Source of the DNA: Diaporthe sp. PMI_573
Taxonomy: Eukaryota; Ascomycota; Sordariomycetes; Diaporthales; Diaporthaceae
Assembly (NCBI GenBank): GCA_021399435.1
Contig: JAJTUP010000026.1
Span: forward strand, 806,001-870,000
Length of the DNA: 64,000 nucleotides
Direction: 5' to 3'
A program made the translations under genes and the position numbers. The notes under the pieces were generated by a model that saw nothing but the letters and a program-made list of their open reading frames with translations, searched no databases and was not told the DNA's origin. The number at the start of each line of letters is the position of its first letter. Within the stretch, counting starts at the first letter, position 1. Positions 1 through 11,110 of this stretch are shown here, piece by piece.

Positions 1-795
1 ATCTCTTCACCTATGACGAGTGGATCCATTTCAGCTACTCAGTCGGTGCGTGCCTCACAAGCAACTGCCGGAGCTTGACGCTCGTTACCACTCGGCCCGC
101 GCCAATCTTTTCGCTGACCAGAGAAAACAGACCTCTTCTTCTCGGGAGATAGCGGTTTCCAGTCAAAGACCGGGGTGAGTTTCATCGAAAAAAGCTTTCA
201 GAAAAGCACAAGCGACTGACGCACTCGCGCACAGCGTGCCGTCGGAATCGGATACCAGCAAGAAGTGATGGCCAGACTGCGAAACCACACATTGGGCTAC
301 TCAGGCTCACAGATTAACACGACCCTCGACAGCAGCACCGAGACGTTCCCGCTCAACCAGTCCCTCTACCTGGACTTCAGCCACGACACGAACATTATCT
401 CAGTCCTGGCCGCGATGGGGCTGACGCAGTTCCAGGACGACCCGCCCCTGTCGCCCAAGGCGTACCCGGGCCAGCACAACTTCACCGTGTCGCACCTGAC
501 GCCCTTCGGTGCCAGGCTGGACATTGAGGTCATCAGGGCACCCAAGCCTGTCAGGGCGGACAGGACCGGCTACGTCGAGGACGAAGAAGGCGCGGGCGAG
601 ACCAAGTATGTCCACTTCGTACTCAACCAGCGGACGGTGCCGCTAGGCTATAGCTTCCCCGAGTGCGACGCGGCCAGGGTGGACGGATGGTGTGAGCTAG
701 ACACGTTCCTGAAGGTGCAGGACGAGATGCCTAAGCTGGCGAATTTCGAGGAGACGTGCTTTGGTGGAGCCGATGTGGGTGGGGTGAGTGGGTGA
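1..795 (+). CDS. Histidine acid phosphatase (phytase-like), 3' part of gene
   Basis: C-terminal part of a secreted histidine acid phosphatase of the 3-phytase/acid phosphatase family, which removes phosphate from phytate or other monoesters outside the cell. The gene runs off the left edge. Exons fit 1-45, 131-174 and 235-795, with introns starting GTGCGT and GTGAGT, each with a CTGAC branch before its AG, and frame kept. The first exon reads LFTYDEW, a family signature. The third begins RAVGIGYQQEVMARLRN and carries FSHDTN near 376-390, the HD proton-donor motif that partners the N-terminal RHG motif (off window). Late cysteines (PECD, WCEL, ETCFG) fit the conserved disulfides. The stop is TGA at 793-795. 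Family assignment is firm; substrate preference cannot be judged from this part. Confidence 0.88.
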
Positions 796-1286
796 GTGAG
801 CGAGTGAGTATATGCGCATGTGCGGTGTGTGTATGCAATTCTGCTCTCAAGCATTCTAGGCACGGTAAGGCGTTTAACAATCAGACTGACGGTAGTGTAT
901 TGTATTCTGCAAAACAGCATAGATAGACATGGGCAGGGCTCATTCAACATGCAGTATGCACGTAAGGATAGAGTGGGCATTGGTTGCTCATCTTGCCCTG
1001 GCTTCAAAGGCGTGAACAGACCAGCGCTCCATGGGACGGAGACCCAGACAAGTTCTTGCAGCAGTCATAGGTCACTCAAGATTTCTTTCCTATGTTGAGA
1101 CTACGAACGGCCTCGATTTCCGACCCCAACACCTACCCGGCAATCCAGGCCAAATGTTTGCCGCTGATTAAGCTTGTCAGTACATATATAAGTCAAGGGA
1201 AGTAGATTCTTGTCAGCCTTGACAAGTCGTCGTATGCGCAAAACACAACAACTTGCTGAATTATCTACCAAGCTGAAATCGCCACC
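796..1286. other. Intergenic spacer
   Basis: Spacer between the phosphatase stop and the DUF427 gene. It starts with a short GAGT-rich stretch just after the stop. I see no coding segment with a recognisable domain. The promoter of the next gene must lie here, but I cannot point to a convincing element. Confidence 0.6.
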
Positions 1287-1736
1287 ATGCCGACCGGTCA
1301 CGCCAAAGCCACTGTCGGAGACACCGTGCTCGCGGAGACGGACACTTGGGAGGAGGCGGAGGGAAATGTTTACTTCCCACCAGGGTCTGTCAAGACCGAC
1401 CACCTGCCCAAGACCGACCACTCGACCCACTGCCCCTGGAAGGGGGATGCAAGCTATTACACCATCCATGCGGACGGCAAAGACCTGGAGAATGCCGCTT
1501 GGTACTACCCGCAGACCATGGACAAGGCCGAGCACATCCGGAACCACGTGGCTTTCTGTGAGTCTGGAATGATTCTACTTGTACTGGCTGGGTCATGGCC
1601 CTTTGTTGTGGCAGGCGAGGAGGCGGGGCCGAGTGAACATGACCAGTCCGCGTCAGAGTCAGGTGCGGGAAGAGCTCTGGAGGCCGGCTGACTCTCTGCA
1701 CCAGACAAGAGCAAGGTGACGGTCACCAAGTCTTGA
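1287..1736 (+). CDS. DUF427 domain protein, two exons
   Basis: Small protein of about 100 residues made almost entirely of one DUF427 domain, a beta-rich fold of unknown biochemical role common in fungi and bacteria. Exons are 1287-1557 and 1705-1736. The 147-bp intron starts GTGAGT and ends CTGAC...CACCAG. Splicing restores HVAFY followed by KSKVTVTKS and a stop, the expected end of the family; without it the reading frame runs into unrelated residues. Family signatures are VYFPP, the THCPWKGDASYY block, ENAAW and HVAFY. The start is in a strong context (GCCACCATG). I know of no settled function for the family. Confidence 0.88.
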
Positions 1737-1985
1737 TTTGGGCTGCGCTTCATGGGGGCCCTGCTAGGGCTGGTGGGGCATGCTGGAAGCCTGACTGTCA
1801 CGACTCCTTCGCGTGACAGGGATACGCGGTGCTGCGCCTGGCGGAATGGAAAGGTTCTGACGGGGGCCTATTCTTAAAACTCAGAGGTGCGAGACAAAGG
1901 CTTCTATTCCAGCTCCTCAAAACCCAATCCTCCCGGGGTGGAACCGCGATATGTGACGTGACGTGGTTGTGTGGGGTGGGGTGAA

Positions 1986-2455
1986 TCACCGGAACGGCCC
2001 AGGCTGCGGTTCGATCGGTCTGGACTCGAGCACATCGGCATCGAGCCTCTCCATGACCTCGAGGATGAGCGACAGGCTGTCCATGAAAGAGTTGACCGAG
2101 ACCCGCAGCATCCGGTTAGTGGTGGCCTCGTAAAGCACCCTCATGACGTTTTGTGCCGTGACATCATCACCACCACCGTGATCAAGGCGGGCAGGGCCGC
2201 CGGACGCGGACGCGACGTCGACGGTAGAGAATTCTCGGCGGACCAGGGGTGACAGCTCCCTGTCGACGGCCATGGCCTTGATTGCGATCGAGGCCAGACG
2301 AGCGGTCGGGAAGGGCACGTCGATCTGGCTGCCGGCACACAGGCGAGACAGGCAACATCTCAGCAAAGGAAATCGTCGGTCTGACAGCAGAAAGAGAGGG
2401 TCATGCCGACTTACAGCGAGCAGGGGAAGAAGGCTGGGTCGGCGCGAGTGGCCAT
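1986..2455 (-). CDS. pcc1: Pcc1-like subunit of the EKC/KEOPS complex
   Basis: Two exons on the minus strand: 2455-2415 (start MATRADPAFFPCS) and 2328-1986, separated by an 86-bp intron with a GTAAGT donor and a GCCGGCAG acceptor, giving about 127 residues. The protein reads DVPFPTARLASIA, then RELSPLVRREFS, then YEATTNRMLRVSVNSFM and a helix ending in MERLDADVL. This pattern matches the small Pcc1 family (Pfam Pcc1). In yeast, Pcc1 dimerises and binds Kae1 within KEOPS, which makes the t6A modification of tRNA and has been linked to telomere maintenance and transcription. The length is slightly above the usual 80-110 residues because of a low-complexity loop (ASASGGPARL). Function is inferred from the family. 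Confidence 0.85.
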
Positions 2456-3501
2456 GTTGTGTGGGGAAAGCAAAGTCGAGACGAGACAGTCTGTTGGGAA
2501 AGGCACGAGGGACTCTGCAGCGGGAGGATTCCAACTGGGTCGTGGTCTTATGAGCGCCGCCGCCGGTGCGACCTGTGGGCTGTGGGCTGTGGGCCAGGCT
2601 GTGTGTGAAGCCTCGGGCCCGATAAGATAAGAAGAGGACGAGGTGGGGCAAGACGAAGCTCGGAAGGAGGCTCATGCTCAGGCATTGGGAACTCAGCTGG
2701 GCGGGTCCCGGTGGCTTGGAAAACGGGCCTGGCCTGAACGCCGCAGGCCTGCAGACTGCAGTCCTAGGTGCGTTGGCCCTGGCTCCGTCCCGGGGCCGTT
2801 GGTTGCTTGGACGACAGCAAGCGACCGCCTAAAAAAGGACCCCGGACCGGCTCCCCCAGCACGACAGGGGCTGCCATTGGCCTCGGAGTCGAGGCAACGG
2901 GGCCCCCATTGCCAGGCAATAACAAACCAGTTCCCTTCTATTATCGTGCAACAGACTCTCGGGGCCATGACAACATTGCACCTCCGTTTCTCTGCCACCT
3001 GCACACACCGCTGGGAAAACTCATATTTACGTCGTTGCCCGGCTTCATCCTGGTGGCCCTCGTCCTTTCTTCTCCTCAAGCATCAATTTGGAACTCCTCA
3101 TCTCCCTCCATCGCCATCGCCATCGCCATCCCAATCCCAACCCCGATCCCGATCCCGATCCCAACCCCAACCCCAACCCCAGCCTCACCCAGCCTCCGGC
3201 TCGACGACTCCTCTTTTGCTTCCTGCATAGCGTCCTCCGCGCTCTCAACTTGACATCCCGAGCCTCACCTTGGGACCTGGGTATTCCGGGATAAGTAGCC
3301 ATTGTCTCCACGATTGAGCCGCACTCACATGTGCCCTCTCGTGTCTTGATATCCTTCTGAGTGCAGAACTGCACCCCGCCCGCGAGGCGCTGCACACTTG
3401 CATCCTTACGACCCGAGCTCCCTGCGGCCGGCTCCTTCCTCGAGCTCGACACCACGGCAACACAAGACCGACCCGCCGAGCCAGAAACGGCGCCGACGGC
3501 C
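2456..3501. promoter_or_regulatory. Spacer between pcc1 and cdc14 (divergent promoters, cdc14 leader)
   Basis: About 1 kb between the divergent starts of the Pcc1-like gene (-) and CDC14 (+), so both promoters must lie here. The CDC14-proximal part is pyrimidine-rich, which is typical of fungal 5' leaders, and contains the degenerate hexamer repeat at 3106-3185. I see no convincing coding segment or clear TATA box. Confidence 0.5.
3106..3185. repeat. Degenerate hexanucleotide tandem repeat
   Basis: Runs of CGCCAT, then CCAATC/CCGATC, then CCAACC units follow one another, as if a single hexamer array had drifted. It lies about 300 bp upstream of the CDC14 start and probably falls in the leader or promoter. 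Confidence 0.8.
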
Positions 3502-5705
3502 ATGGGTCCTTCCAAGAGCTCCAACCTCGGGCAGATCATCGAGTACATCCCAGGTACGTGACGTCCTGCCCGTCAGCGGCGGGCTGCAGCCCCATGCCTC
3601 ACTCACCTGCACTTGTTGCGGCTCAACAACAACGGACCATGATGAGTGTTTCTCCTGCTCCCAACGCTGTCAATCATGGCCCGGGGGCGCCCCATCTCCG
3701 CTGTCCCACTCGACTACCTGCTCCAGCCTTTCCCAGTAAACTTACTAACATTCTCCGAAGACCGCCTGTATCTCGCCTCATATATCCACCCCCCAAATGA
3801 GGATACTCTCTTTCCTTACCCAGATGGGCCTGTCAAGTCGCCCACCAAGCGGTCCCACAGGGCTGGCAACGGGCCCCAGGCAGTCCCCAAGTCTCCTTAC
3901 AAGCAGCCGTATTACTTCACCGTAGACGACACTCTGCTCTACAACAACTTCCACCATGACTTTGGCCCCCTGCACATTGGCCATCTTTACAGATTTGCCC
4001 TCCAGTTCCACGAGATCCTCGGTGCAAAGGAGAACAAGGATCGCCCGGTTGTGTTCTGGAGCAGAGCGGACCCAAGGAGTACGTACCCATCGGCCCCGGG
4101 CCCTGTCAATCGTCCTTCATGCTAATCGTCTCCCCAGGCCGCGCCAATGCGTCCGCCCTGCTAGCCTGCTACATGGTCCTGATCCAGTCCTGGCCGCCAC
4201 ACCTGGCCCTGGCACCCATCGCCCAGGTTGATCCTCCATTGATGCCCTTTCGTGACGCTGGATATAGCCAGGCCGACTACGGCATCACTGTTCAGGACGT
4301 AGTCTATGGGGTGTGGAAGGCAAAGGAGGAGGGCGTATGTGCCCTCGAGGACTTCGACCTGGACGAGTATGAGCGGTTCGAGAGGGTGGAGCACGGCGAC
4401 TTCAACTGGATCACACCCAGCTTCCTGGCCTTTGCCTCGCCGCAGCACGAGCCGGTCGCAAAGATCCCAGAGAACTCCGAGCTCTGGGCAACCGTGCCCA
4501 AGACCCTGGACGCAGTCGACGCACACCCAACACTGCCACAGCCATTCAAGAACGTCCTTTCCCACTTTTCAGAGCGCAACATTGGCCTGGTGGTCCGACT
4601 AAACTCGGCCTTGTACTCCCCATCCTACTTCGAGGGCCTTGGTATCCAGCACCTTGACATGATATTCGAGGACGGCACCTGCCCAGCAATGGGCACGGTG
4701 CGCAAGTTCATCAGACTGGCCCACGAGATGATCACCGTCAAGAAGAAGGGCATTGCCGTCCACTGCAAAGCAGGGCTCGGACGGACAGGATGCCTCATCG
4801 GGGCCTACCTCATCTACAGGTATGGCTTCACCGCCAACGAGGTCATTGCATACATGCGATTCATGCGACCTGGAATGGTTGTAGGTCCGCAACAGCACTG
4901 GCTCCACCTCAACCAAGGTGCCTTCCGGGAGTGGTGGGTCGAGGAGCGCATCGAGAGGAAGTTGCGCAAGGAGATGGCCGCCGCCAACCCCCAGCCAAGC
5001 ACACCCATCCGCGCCATGCAAAAGGCCAACATCGGCCGCAGCCCCAGCAAGACCTCGACGCCTCCCAACCGCAGCCCCTCGAATAGGACACCGCTGGGCG
5101 AGGTGGACAACGAGAGGACGAATGCCTCAGCAGACCAAGAGAACTACCTGCCAGCACCCACCCCAGGACAGCCTCGAAAGACCAGACACCACCCATATAG
5201 TAGCCGCGGTGGTGTGTACCGGTCCTCGATCGAGGAGGAGAATGGCGGCATCCAGCAACAGACCGAGGTGGTCTCTGTTCAACGGCAATCGCCGGCCGAG
5301 TCCGACGAGGAGCTACACCTGCGCATGCGAGCATCGCGCAAGGTGTCCAACTCCCCGAATTCTGCCAAGTCGCGATCTGTTAGCCACACGACGACGACAA
5401 CAACCTCCATCTACACCTCGGTCATCGACGACGCTTCCAACGACGTCGAGAACATCGGAAGCTCACTCGGCCGGGTCAAATCTGCTCAGACCTCACCCAT
5501 GCGCGCTACTTCGGCCTCGGGCGTTCTGACCAAGGTCCGCGGTGGCAGCGGTGGCAAGCGGACTGGTGACAGTCTTCGGGGTTACCCCAGCGGCAAGGAG
5601 CCGGCGGGCGTGCGCAAGACGAGTGGCCGGGTCGGCAGTATCCACAACCACAGCCCGACAACTGCGGCGGCAAACACGGCGAGAAAGATCTCTGGGGCGC
5701 TCTGA
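3502..5705 (+). CDS. cdc14: CDC14 dual-specificity protein phosphatase
   Basis: Three exons, 3502-3553, 3761-4078 and 4138-5705, giving about 645 residues. Donors are GTACGT in both introns, and the branch sites TTACTAAC and GCTAATC are visible. The N-terminal half has the CDC14 N-domain (YLASYIHPP, YYFTVDDTLLYNNFHHDFGP). The catalytic domain carries HCKAGLGRTGC, with the nucleophile Cys at about residue 333 and the CX5R arginine at about 339. It is followed by AYLIYRYGFTANEVIAY and RPGMVVGPQQHWL, diagnostic of CDC14 and not of other dual-specificity phosphatases. The remaining 200 or so residues are Ser/Pro/Thr-rich and disordered. CDC14 reverses CDK phosphorylation in late mitosis and cytokinesis; in plant-pathogenic fungi it also affects septation and infection structures. 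Start chosen because its short first exon leads straight into the conserved part. Confidence 0.95.
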
Positions 5706-6892
5706 GGCAGCAGCTCCAGCCGATGTTGTCGCGGGCGGCAGTTGCACGTCTGCCCCCCTGCTGGGCCATGCAGTGTAGGAGCAATATCTGGATGACGAAT
5801 TACGAACGTTACGACTCTTCTCTCGTCTTCTACTGCATACATGCGACGGCGTTTAATGATGGATACCCCGGGCAATGGAGACATCCAAAGGTGGCAGGGG
5901 GTCAATCGGTTGGTGTAGGCGACTGGGGGTGGCTGCACGCCTACTGAGGCAAGCATGCTGAGTCTGGCCTGGTATGTTCCCGAATTGAAGACGTGTTGAA
6001 AAGGAAAAGACGGCTTGGGTATACATCTACTTGATCCGCCAAGTGCCGGGGCCTTCCATTCTTGCATTTCCAAACTCGTCCAGATTTTGAGATAATTGCA
6101 TAGGGGGGAGATTGGTGGTCAGTACACGGCAGAAGACAGGAAAGGCAACGACGAGCGAGCATTGTTTATTGTTTAATCTTCTCGTGGGTTGCAAACAAGG
6201 GAAAGGTGGACTGGACTACTCGTCTGTGTCTATAGCCTTCGTGTTTATTTTCTGGAATACATTTAAGGTCTACATCCCGAAGCTGCAGCTTTGAATGCCT
6301 GCCGTCGCTCCCAGTGGCTCATGCTCGCTCGATGCGTCTTACGCCCTAGGTGGCCACAGATTTTGCTGCCTTGGGCTGGAATTGGGGTGCCTTAGGGAGA
6401 TGCTGCGTAGCACAGAACTGCAACTGAATCTGTATTTGCATTTGTGTTACAACGATGATATTGATCTCAGATCCCAGTCTTCTCTTCCGTCTGGCACGGC
6501 GAGTTCTGAACCCTCTCCGCTGCAGCTAGATCAGTCGGAGCTGCATCGAGCGTCATGTAATTTATTAGTAGGCTCTGAATCGTCATGCTATGATGAATAC
6601 ATTTTTGAGACGGTTGAACTTATTTACCACTTAGTGAATCGTTATTCAATAATCATGCCTGATTTTTAGTGTAACGCCTCAGAAGTCACACTGTTCTCTC
6701 TCTAAAAGCTAATCTAAATTTACCAAGGGCAACACTTTACTAAAATCACTTCTCGGATTCCTGTTAATATCCCATTGCAACTTCTATCCCAGTAACCTCA
6801 CTCAGGCCGTGCATAACATACAATACAGATAGATTGTCATGTTCCTTCTTCAAACCGAAGCAATACGACGCTCAACCCTCACTGTGGTCCTC
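5706..6892. other. Spacer with an AT-richer segment (about 6.1-6.85 kb)
   Basis: No gene recognised. The first part is the downstream region of CDC14. From about 6100 to 6850 the DNA becomes clearly richer in A and T than its surroundings, leading up to a broken P450 gene. This fits old repeat or pseudogene DNA, but no transposon protein is visible. Confidence 0.5.
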
Positions 6893-7420
6893 TCATTGTA
6901 CTACACCCGCCGTCCAGTGCATTCTCAGCTCCCACCTGTGTGCCGGCTCCTCCAGCTCGATGTCGTAGCGGCACCGGAACAGCGTGGGAGTGACCTTGAT
7001 CAGGCTGGTCGCCGCCAGCAACCGGCTCAGGAAGTTTCGGTTCGGTTTCCCTCCCCTCCCGCCCATGAATGTGCTCCTCCATGCACCGCATAACAATTAG
7101 GCACCGGCTTCAGAATACCGCGGGAGCCAGCGCTCCGGGCGGCGAAATTCTGCGTGCGGCCCGTGGACGTTGCGGTCGCGCATCATCACGAACGGGTTGA
7201 GACTGATGTTGATGGCCACAGGTATGAAGCGGCCATCCGTGAGGATCAGCTCCGTCACAGAAAATACGCGTGACGAATTCTGTCAGACAATATTGTCATT
7301 AGTCATGGCTTCCGAGCATGCCCTTGTATGCGTACAAGAAGCTAGCAATGTAGTCGTCTCTGGGGTTGATGCTGCTCTTCTCACAATCTCCGGCACTAGA
7401 AGATGCCGATGATTTGAGAA
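6893..7420 (-). pseudogene. Cytochrome P450 remnant (C-terminal half)
   Basis: Minus-strand translation gives RVFSVTELILTDGRFIP, then INISLNPFVMMRDRNVHGP and RRPERWLPRY. This is the P450 stretch from the sheet after the ExxR helix to the PERW motif. After an in-frame TAA (7097-7099) the same frame continues STFMGGRGGKPNRNFLSRL and SLIKVTPTLFRCRYDIELE, which lines up with the heme-binding loop and L-helix. The heme-ligand Cys and its FxxGxRxCxG setting are not intact. A further TGA lies near 7280, and a preceding segment (NPRDDYIASFLYAYKGML) is in another frame. It therefore looks dead. A fungal secondary-metabolism or detoxification P450 is a fair guess for the ancestor. Confidence 0.7.
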
Positions 7421-8495
7421 TCAATATGCACTCCATCAACGGGCAAGACTGAAATATAGCCGGTTTTGGTAATGATTCTAGTAATGAGGAAGTTGAAGGG
7501 TAGTTGTGGTAGGTGGGTGATTGGGGTGGGCCGAATGTAGGCACGGCAGCTTACAGAGCTGGAGACATGTCCAGGGAATTGAGGGAGAGACACAGGAGTG
7601 CTGGACAGCCAATTTACCAAAGACTAGGGGGTCCTACCATATATGCGGCACTTTAGGAGGGTGTAAGCCGATCCAAAGATAGGCTGGAAGGAGTCACACG
7701 AGATCCCAATCTCCCGATTGAGTCCATACCCTATCGAGGTTCCATGTCCGGTGGGACTTCGTGAGATCCATTCTAACGGGCCCTTTGGGGTGAGAAGTAG
7801 TTGATTTCAGCCATAAGTCAGTTCAACGTCCACACACTCCAAAATCAAAATCCCACAAGGGCTGTTGAAGTATCACCATCTCAAGAGCCAGGACGAAGTA
7901 GGACGCAAGGGGAAAAGAAGAGGAGCGAACACAAGCCTGGGCCCGGAACAACTATCTTCGGGAATGGCCCCCACGTTCTTTTCTTTTTCTTGTTTGTTTA
8001 TTTGTTTGTTTGTTTTGTTGACTTTTCTCTCCTTTTTATCCTCAGGCCTCGTCCCATCGCCCAGCCCCCGATTGCACCTGGGGACCCGAACAAAGAAGAC
8101 CACCACTAACCTAGAATCATTCGTCGCCTCTCCAGATTGGTCGTAGCTGAATAGCTGCTTGTTGTGGAGACAAAAATTGTGCCGCCGGTCGCCAGCGTTG
8201 AGAGTGACTACAACCGGCAGTCGATTCCTTCCAAGACTAAGCGCCTGGTTGACCGCTTCGCAAAGGCGAGCCAGTGGACCATCACTTTCTACTCTAGCGG
8301 CCATTCTTGCCTACCCCGACGACCACAGTTAGTTGATACTGTTCTGCCAGTAAAGCTTGTCGTTCAGCTGACTCGGGCAGCCGTTGCACATTCAGCTGTA
8401 CAGCAAACAAGGGCAGCATCGTGGGCTCATGGTGAGGAGCTCCCGCCACAAATGTGGCTCGCGCCATTTAGAAAGCTAACAGCAATTTCTCACTC
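7421..8495. other. Non-coding stretch between P450 fragments
   Basis: No intact gene seen. It contains a T-rich run near 7978-8030 with TTTG/TTTC units. Neither strand gives a domain I recognise. Confidence 0.45.
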
Positions 8496-8562
8496 AAGTG
8501 CTAGCCTCCTGGGACCCGGAGATATATAAGAACCCACACGAGTTTGACCCCAGGGCTACCAC
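8496..8562 (+). pseudogene. Possible second P450 fragment
   Basis: The plus strand reads VLASWDPEIYKNPHEFDPR, which resembles the P450 region just before the PERF/PERW motif (usually DPEIYPNPxxFxPxRF). Downstream, in another frame, GTGPQVC could be a worn heme loop. No flanking P450 sequence is readable, so this is tentative. It is on the opposite strand from the 6.9-7.4 kb remnant and would be a separate gene. Confidence 0.35.
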
Positions 8563-11110
8563 GCCGGCGACGCAAAGACCTAGGTTGCAAAGACCTCCCT
8601 CATCCTTGGCACCGGTCCACAGGTCTGTATCCAGCAGCACTGTGCGCAGCTCAATTCCGCGCTCTCCCTGGGGAAGGCGTTGTTGCTACTTGACTGAACA
8701 GAACCACCCAAAAAGCATTATCAGAGGAGGTCAAGGTCTTTGCGACAATAGTTCTTCCAAGGCAGGACGGCCGCATGGCGACGAACGCACATTTAGTTGG
8801 CCTCTGTGAGTGAGACCCGCACGGCGAAGGACACACGATTTATGGTGATTGCCCACTGACATTTACTGAGAAAGTAGGCATGCGGCAGCGTCTGAAAGCC
8901 TATGTTGTCATGTCAAAGACCGAGTATTCATTCTAGTGGTGCTTCTTCTTTTCAACGTTTTGAAACGCCAGGAGTGCATGCGTACAGTGACGCGCATGCA
9001 CTTGATGATGGGAATACCACTACATTGTGAACGAGGAGATTGAAGTCACAAGTGTGTGAGCAAGCCTAGGCAACTGTCTAGATATCTCTTGGCTCTCATG
9101 TGCCAGTCTGTCAAAGTACAGAAGCACCGAAGGGCATATTCCTTGCGTGCCTAGGTAGTTGGGGCATCGGCCGCCCAATCACTCAACGCAGAAAGCCATC
9201 GCAAGCCCGGGATCCCAGCTCTTGTTGCTCTACAGCTTCTGGTCCATGCGTGGATTGTGGTGGAGCCTGATCGTTGTCACTGCTCGTTTCTCTAGTTTTG
9301 TTCGTGGATAAACCATATCGATGGAAATCATTCACGCTCCCCGGTGACACACGCTCTCTGAATCTTACGCCATGGTCACAGGGTGCAACAAGTCCCCCCC
9401 TCCCGCGCAATCTGTCCATTATATAGGCAGCGAGTCTCAGTCCAGGCATTCCGGGTCCTGGGGGCCACTGGGCCGCACAAGTGCAGCATAAGTACTCACA
9501 AGCGCACCGGCAATGGGCCGGGCATTAATGATTGGCTCGCGCAGAGCTGCCCGGGGCACGCACGGATCGATCTCGTAGGGCTGAGACAGGCAAACGAGCA
9601 ATCTTCCATTGTTCCATTACCCCTGCGTGCATAGCCGGGACTGCATCCAATCCGGTGGCGGCGAGGCTTCCCGGCACCAAACTCGCCTGGCCCAAGGCAA
9701 CCTACCCGAGCACCTGGACCGAGCACCTGGACCGAGCAACGGCTGACCCTACTGGCCCAAGGGCTACGCTCAGCTCAGGGTGTTGGTGGGTTACTGAGAT
9801 CTAGAGACTGCATGAGAGGACATTTAGCTGGCCTCTGCGAGCTGCATTCTCAAAAGCAAGGTGTGCCGCGTGGCCAAGTTTCGGGATACGATGTGCAGGC
9901 CCACGTCCAGGCCGTCGAGAGACACGGCCATCTCAAGCAAGACAGAAGACCAGCCCGGAGAGAAGGGGCGAGGTACACGGAGGTTTGAAGAGCCTGCCCG
10001 GCCCCCCAGGGCAGCTTCGGGGATTGGAAGACGACGACGTGTGGTGGCTCTGAGGATTGGCGCGGCACAGCGGCGGTGCAGCTTACCGGCTGGCTGGTTC
10101 GCGTGAAACGAACCTTCCCAGGCACCCCTCTCGGATGGAGGGTGGGTGGCACTTGGGCAAGCCCGACTCGTTCTGGATCAAGATAGTTGTGGTCAAGGAA
10201 GGCCTTGACTGGCCCGTCGACGAAATCAGGCAAATGCACAGCTCAGGGCGCGTGTCGGCCTTGTGCCCTGTGTGCAGGGCTCTGTGGAAAGCGGGTGGTT
10301 GGCCCCGAAAGGAGGCCAGATCCCGTGGGCCATGCGGCACAGCTGGCCATGACAGGTCCAGAGAGTGGCCAGGCTGGGGGCACGGCAGGACAGAAACCGG
10401 GCGTGGTGTGTGGGAGGTGGCCGCGAGAGGGGGCCGCAGAAGGAAGCTGTCGATGTGATGTCGACGGGGGGTTACCAAGGCAGCTGACCTAAGGGAGACT
10501 GCCTCCCTCCCACTGCAGAAGAGACCAGTGCGAGCCGACCAACGAGGTCAGACCCGGGAAACATGACTTCCTTCCTCCCCCCCCCCCGCGTCTGCTCTTT
10601 TCCTGCTGACGTCCAACGCAGCCCCGTCTTCTCGGACACGTATTGGCCGCTGCTTGTCTGAACCCTCCTTATTGTTGCAGTCTCTGGGGGACCTGACCGG
10701 CTGTGCCTTCTCAAATCACCAGTCTGCCCCAATGGCGGCGCTGTAGCTGTCTCTGCTCCGAGGTGCAGCCTGCAGGTTCTAGGACCACCGCGGCCCCGTG
10801 GCGACTATCAGGGGCCGAGGTAACCTTGGAGGGTCAACAAGCTGTGTCCGGAACCCGCCTGGCATGTACAAAGACTCCAGCCTCAGATCCGCCGGGCCCC
10901 GTAGCCTAACCTGGGTCTTGCACACATCTATCTTCTCCCCCAACACCTCTGCCACCCCCGTCCCACATCAACCAACACACGCTGGCCTTTGCTGGCCTGG
11001 GGCCCGGCCGGCTGCCCCTAGGCCCTGCCAGTATATAGCTGCCGCCGCCTCCTCACCTCCGATGGGATGAGCCACCTCATGGCTGTGTCGTCTCTCTGTC
11101 GAGGTTATTG
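8563..11110. other. Long stretch without an intact gene, with protein-like scraps
   Basis: About 2.5 kb with no recognisable intact gene. On the minus strand two short segments look like degraded coding sequence: DFVDGPVKAFLDHNYLDP near 10190-10230, and LDGLDVGLHIVSRNLATRH near 9870-9930 in a different frame. A short similar sequence with a stop codon occurs near 8790 and near 9820. A C11 run lies at 10577-10587. The last 300 bp serve as the upstream region of the next gene. Confidence 0.4.

Noticed and set aside
6400..6850. Mitochondrial or bacterial insert suggested by AT-richer DNA
   Set aside because: No mitochondrial or bacterial gene is readable, and decayed nuclear DNA explains it as well.
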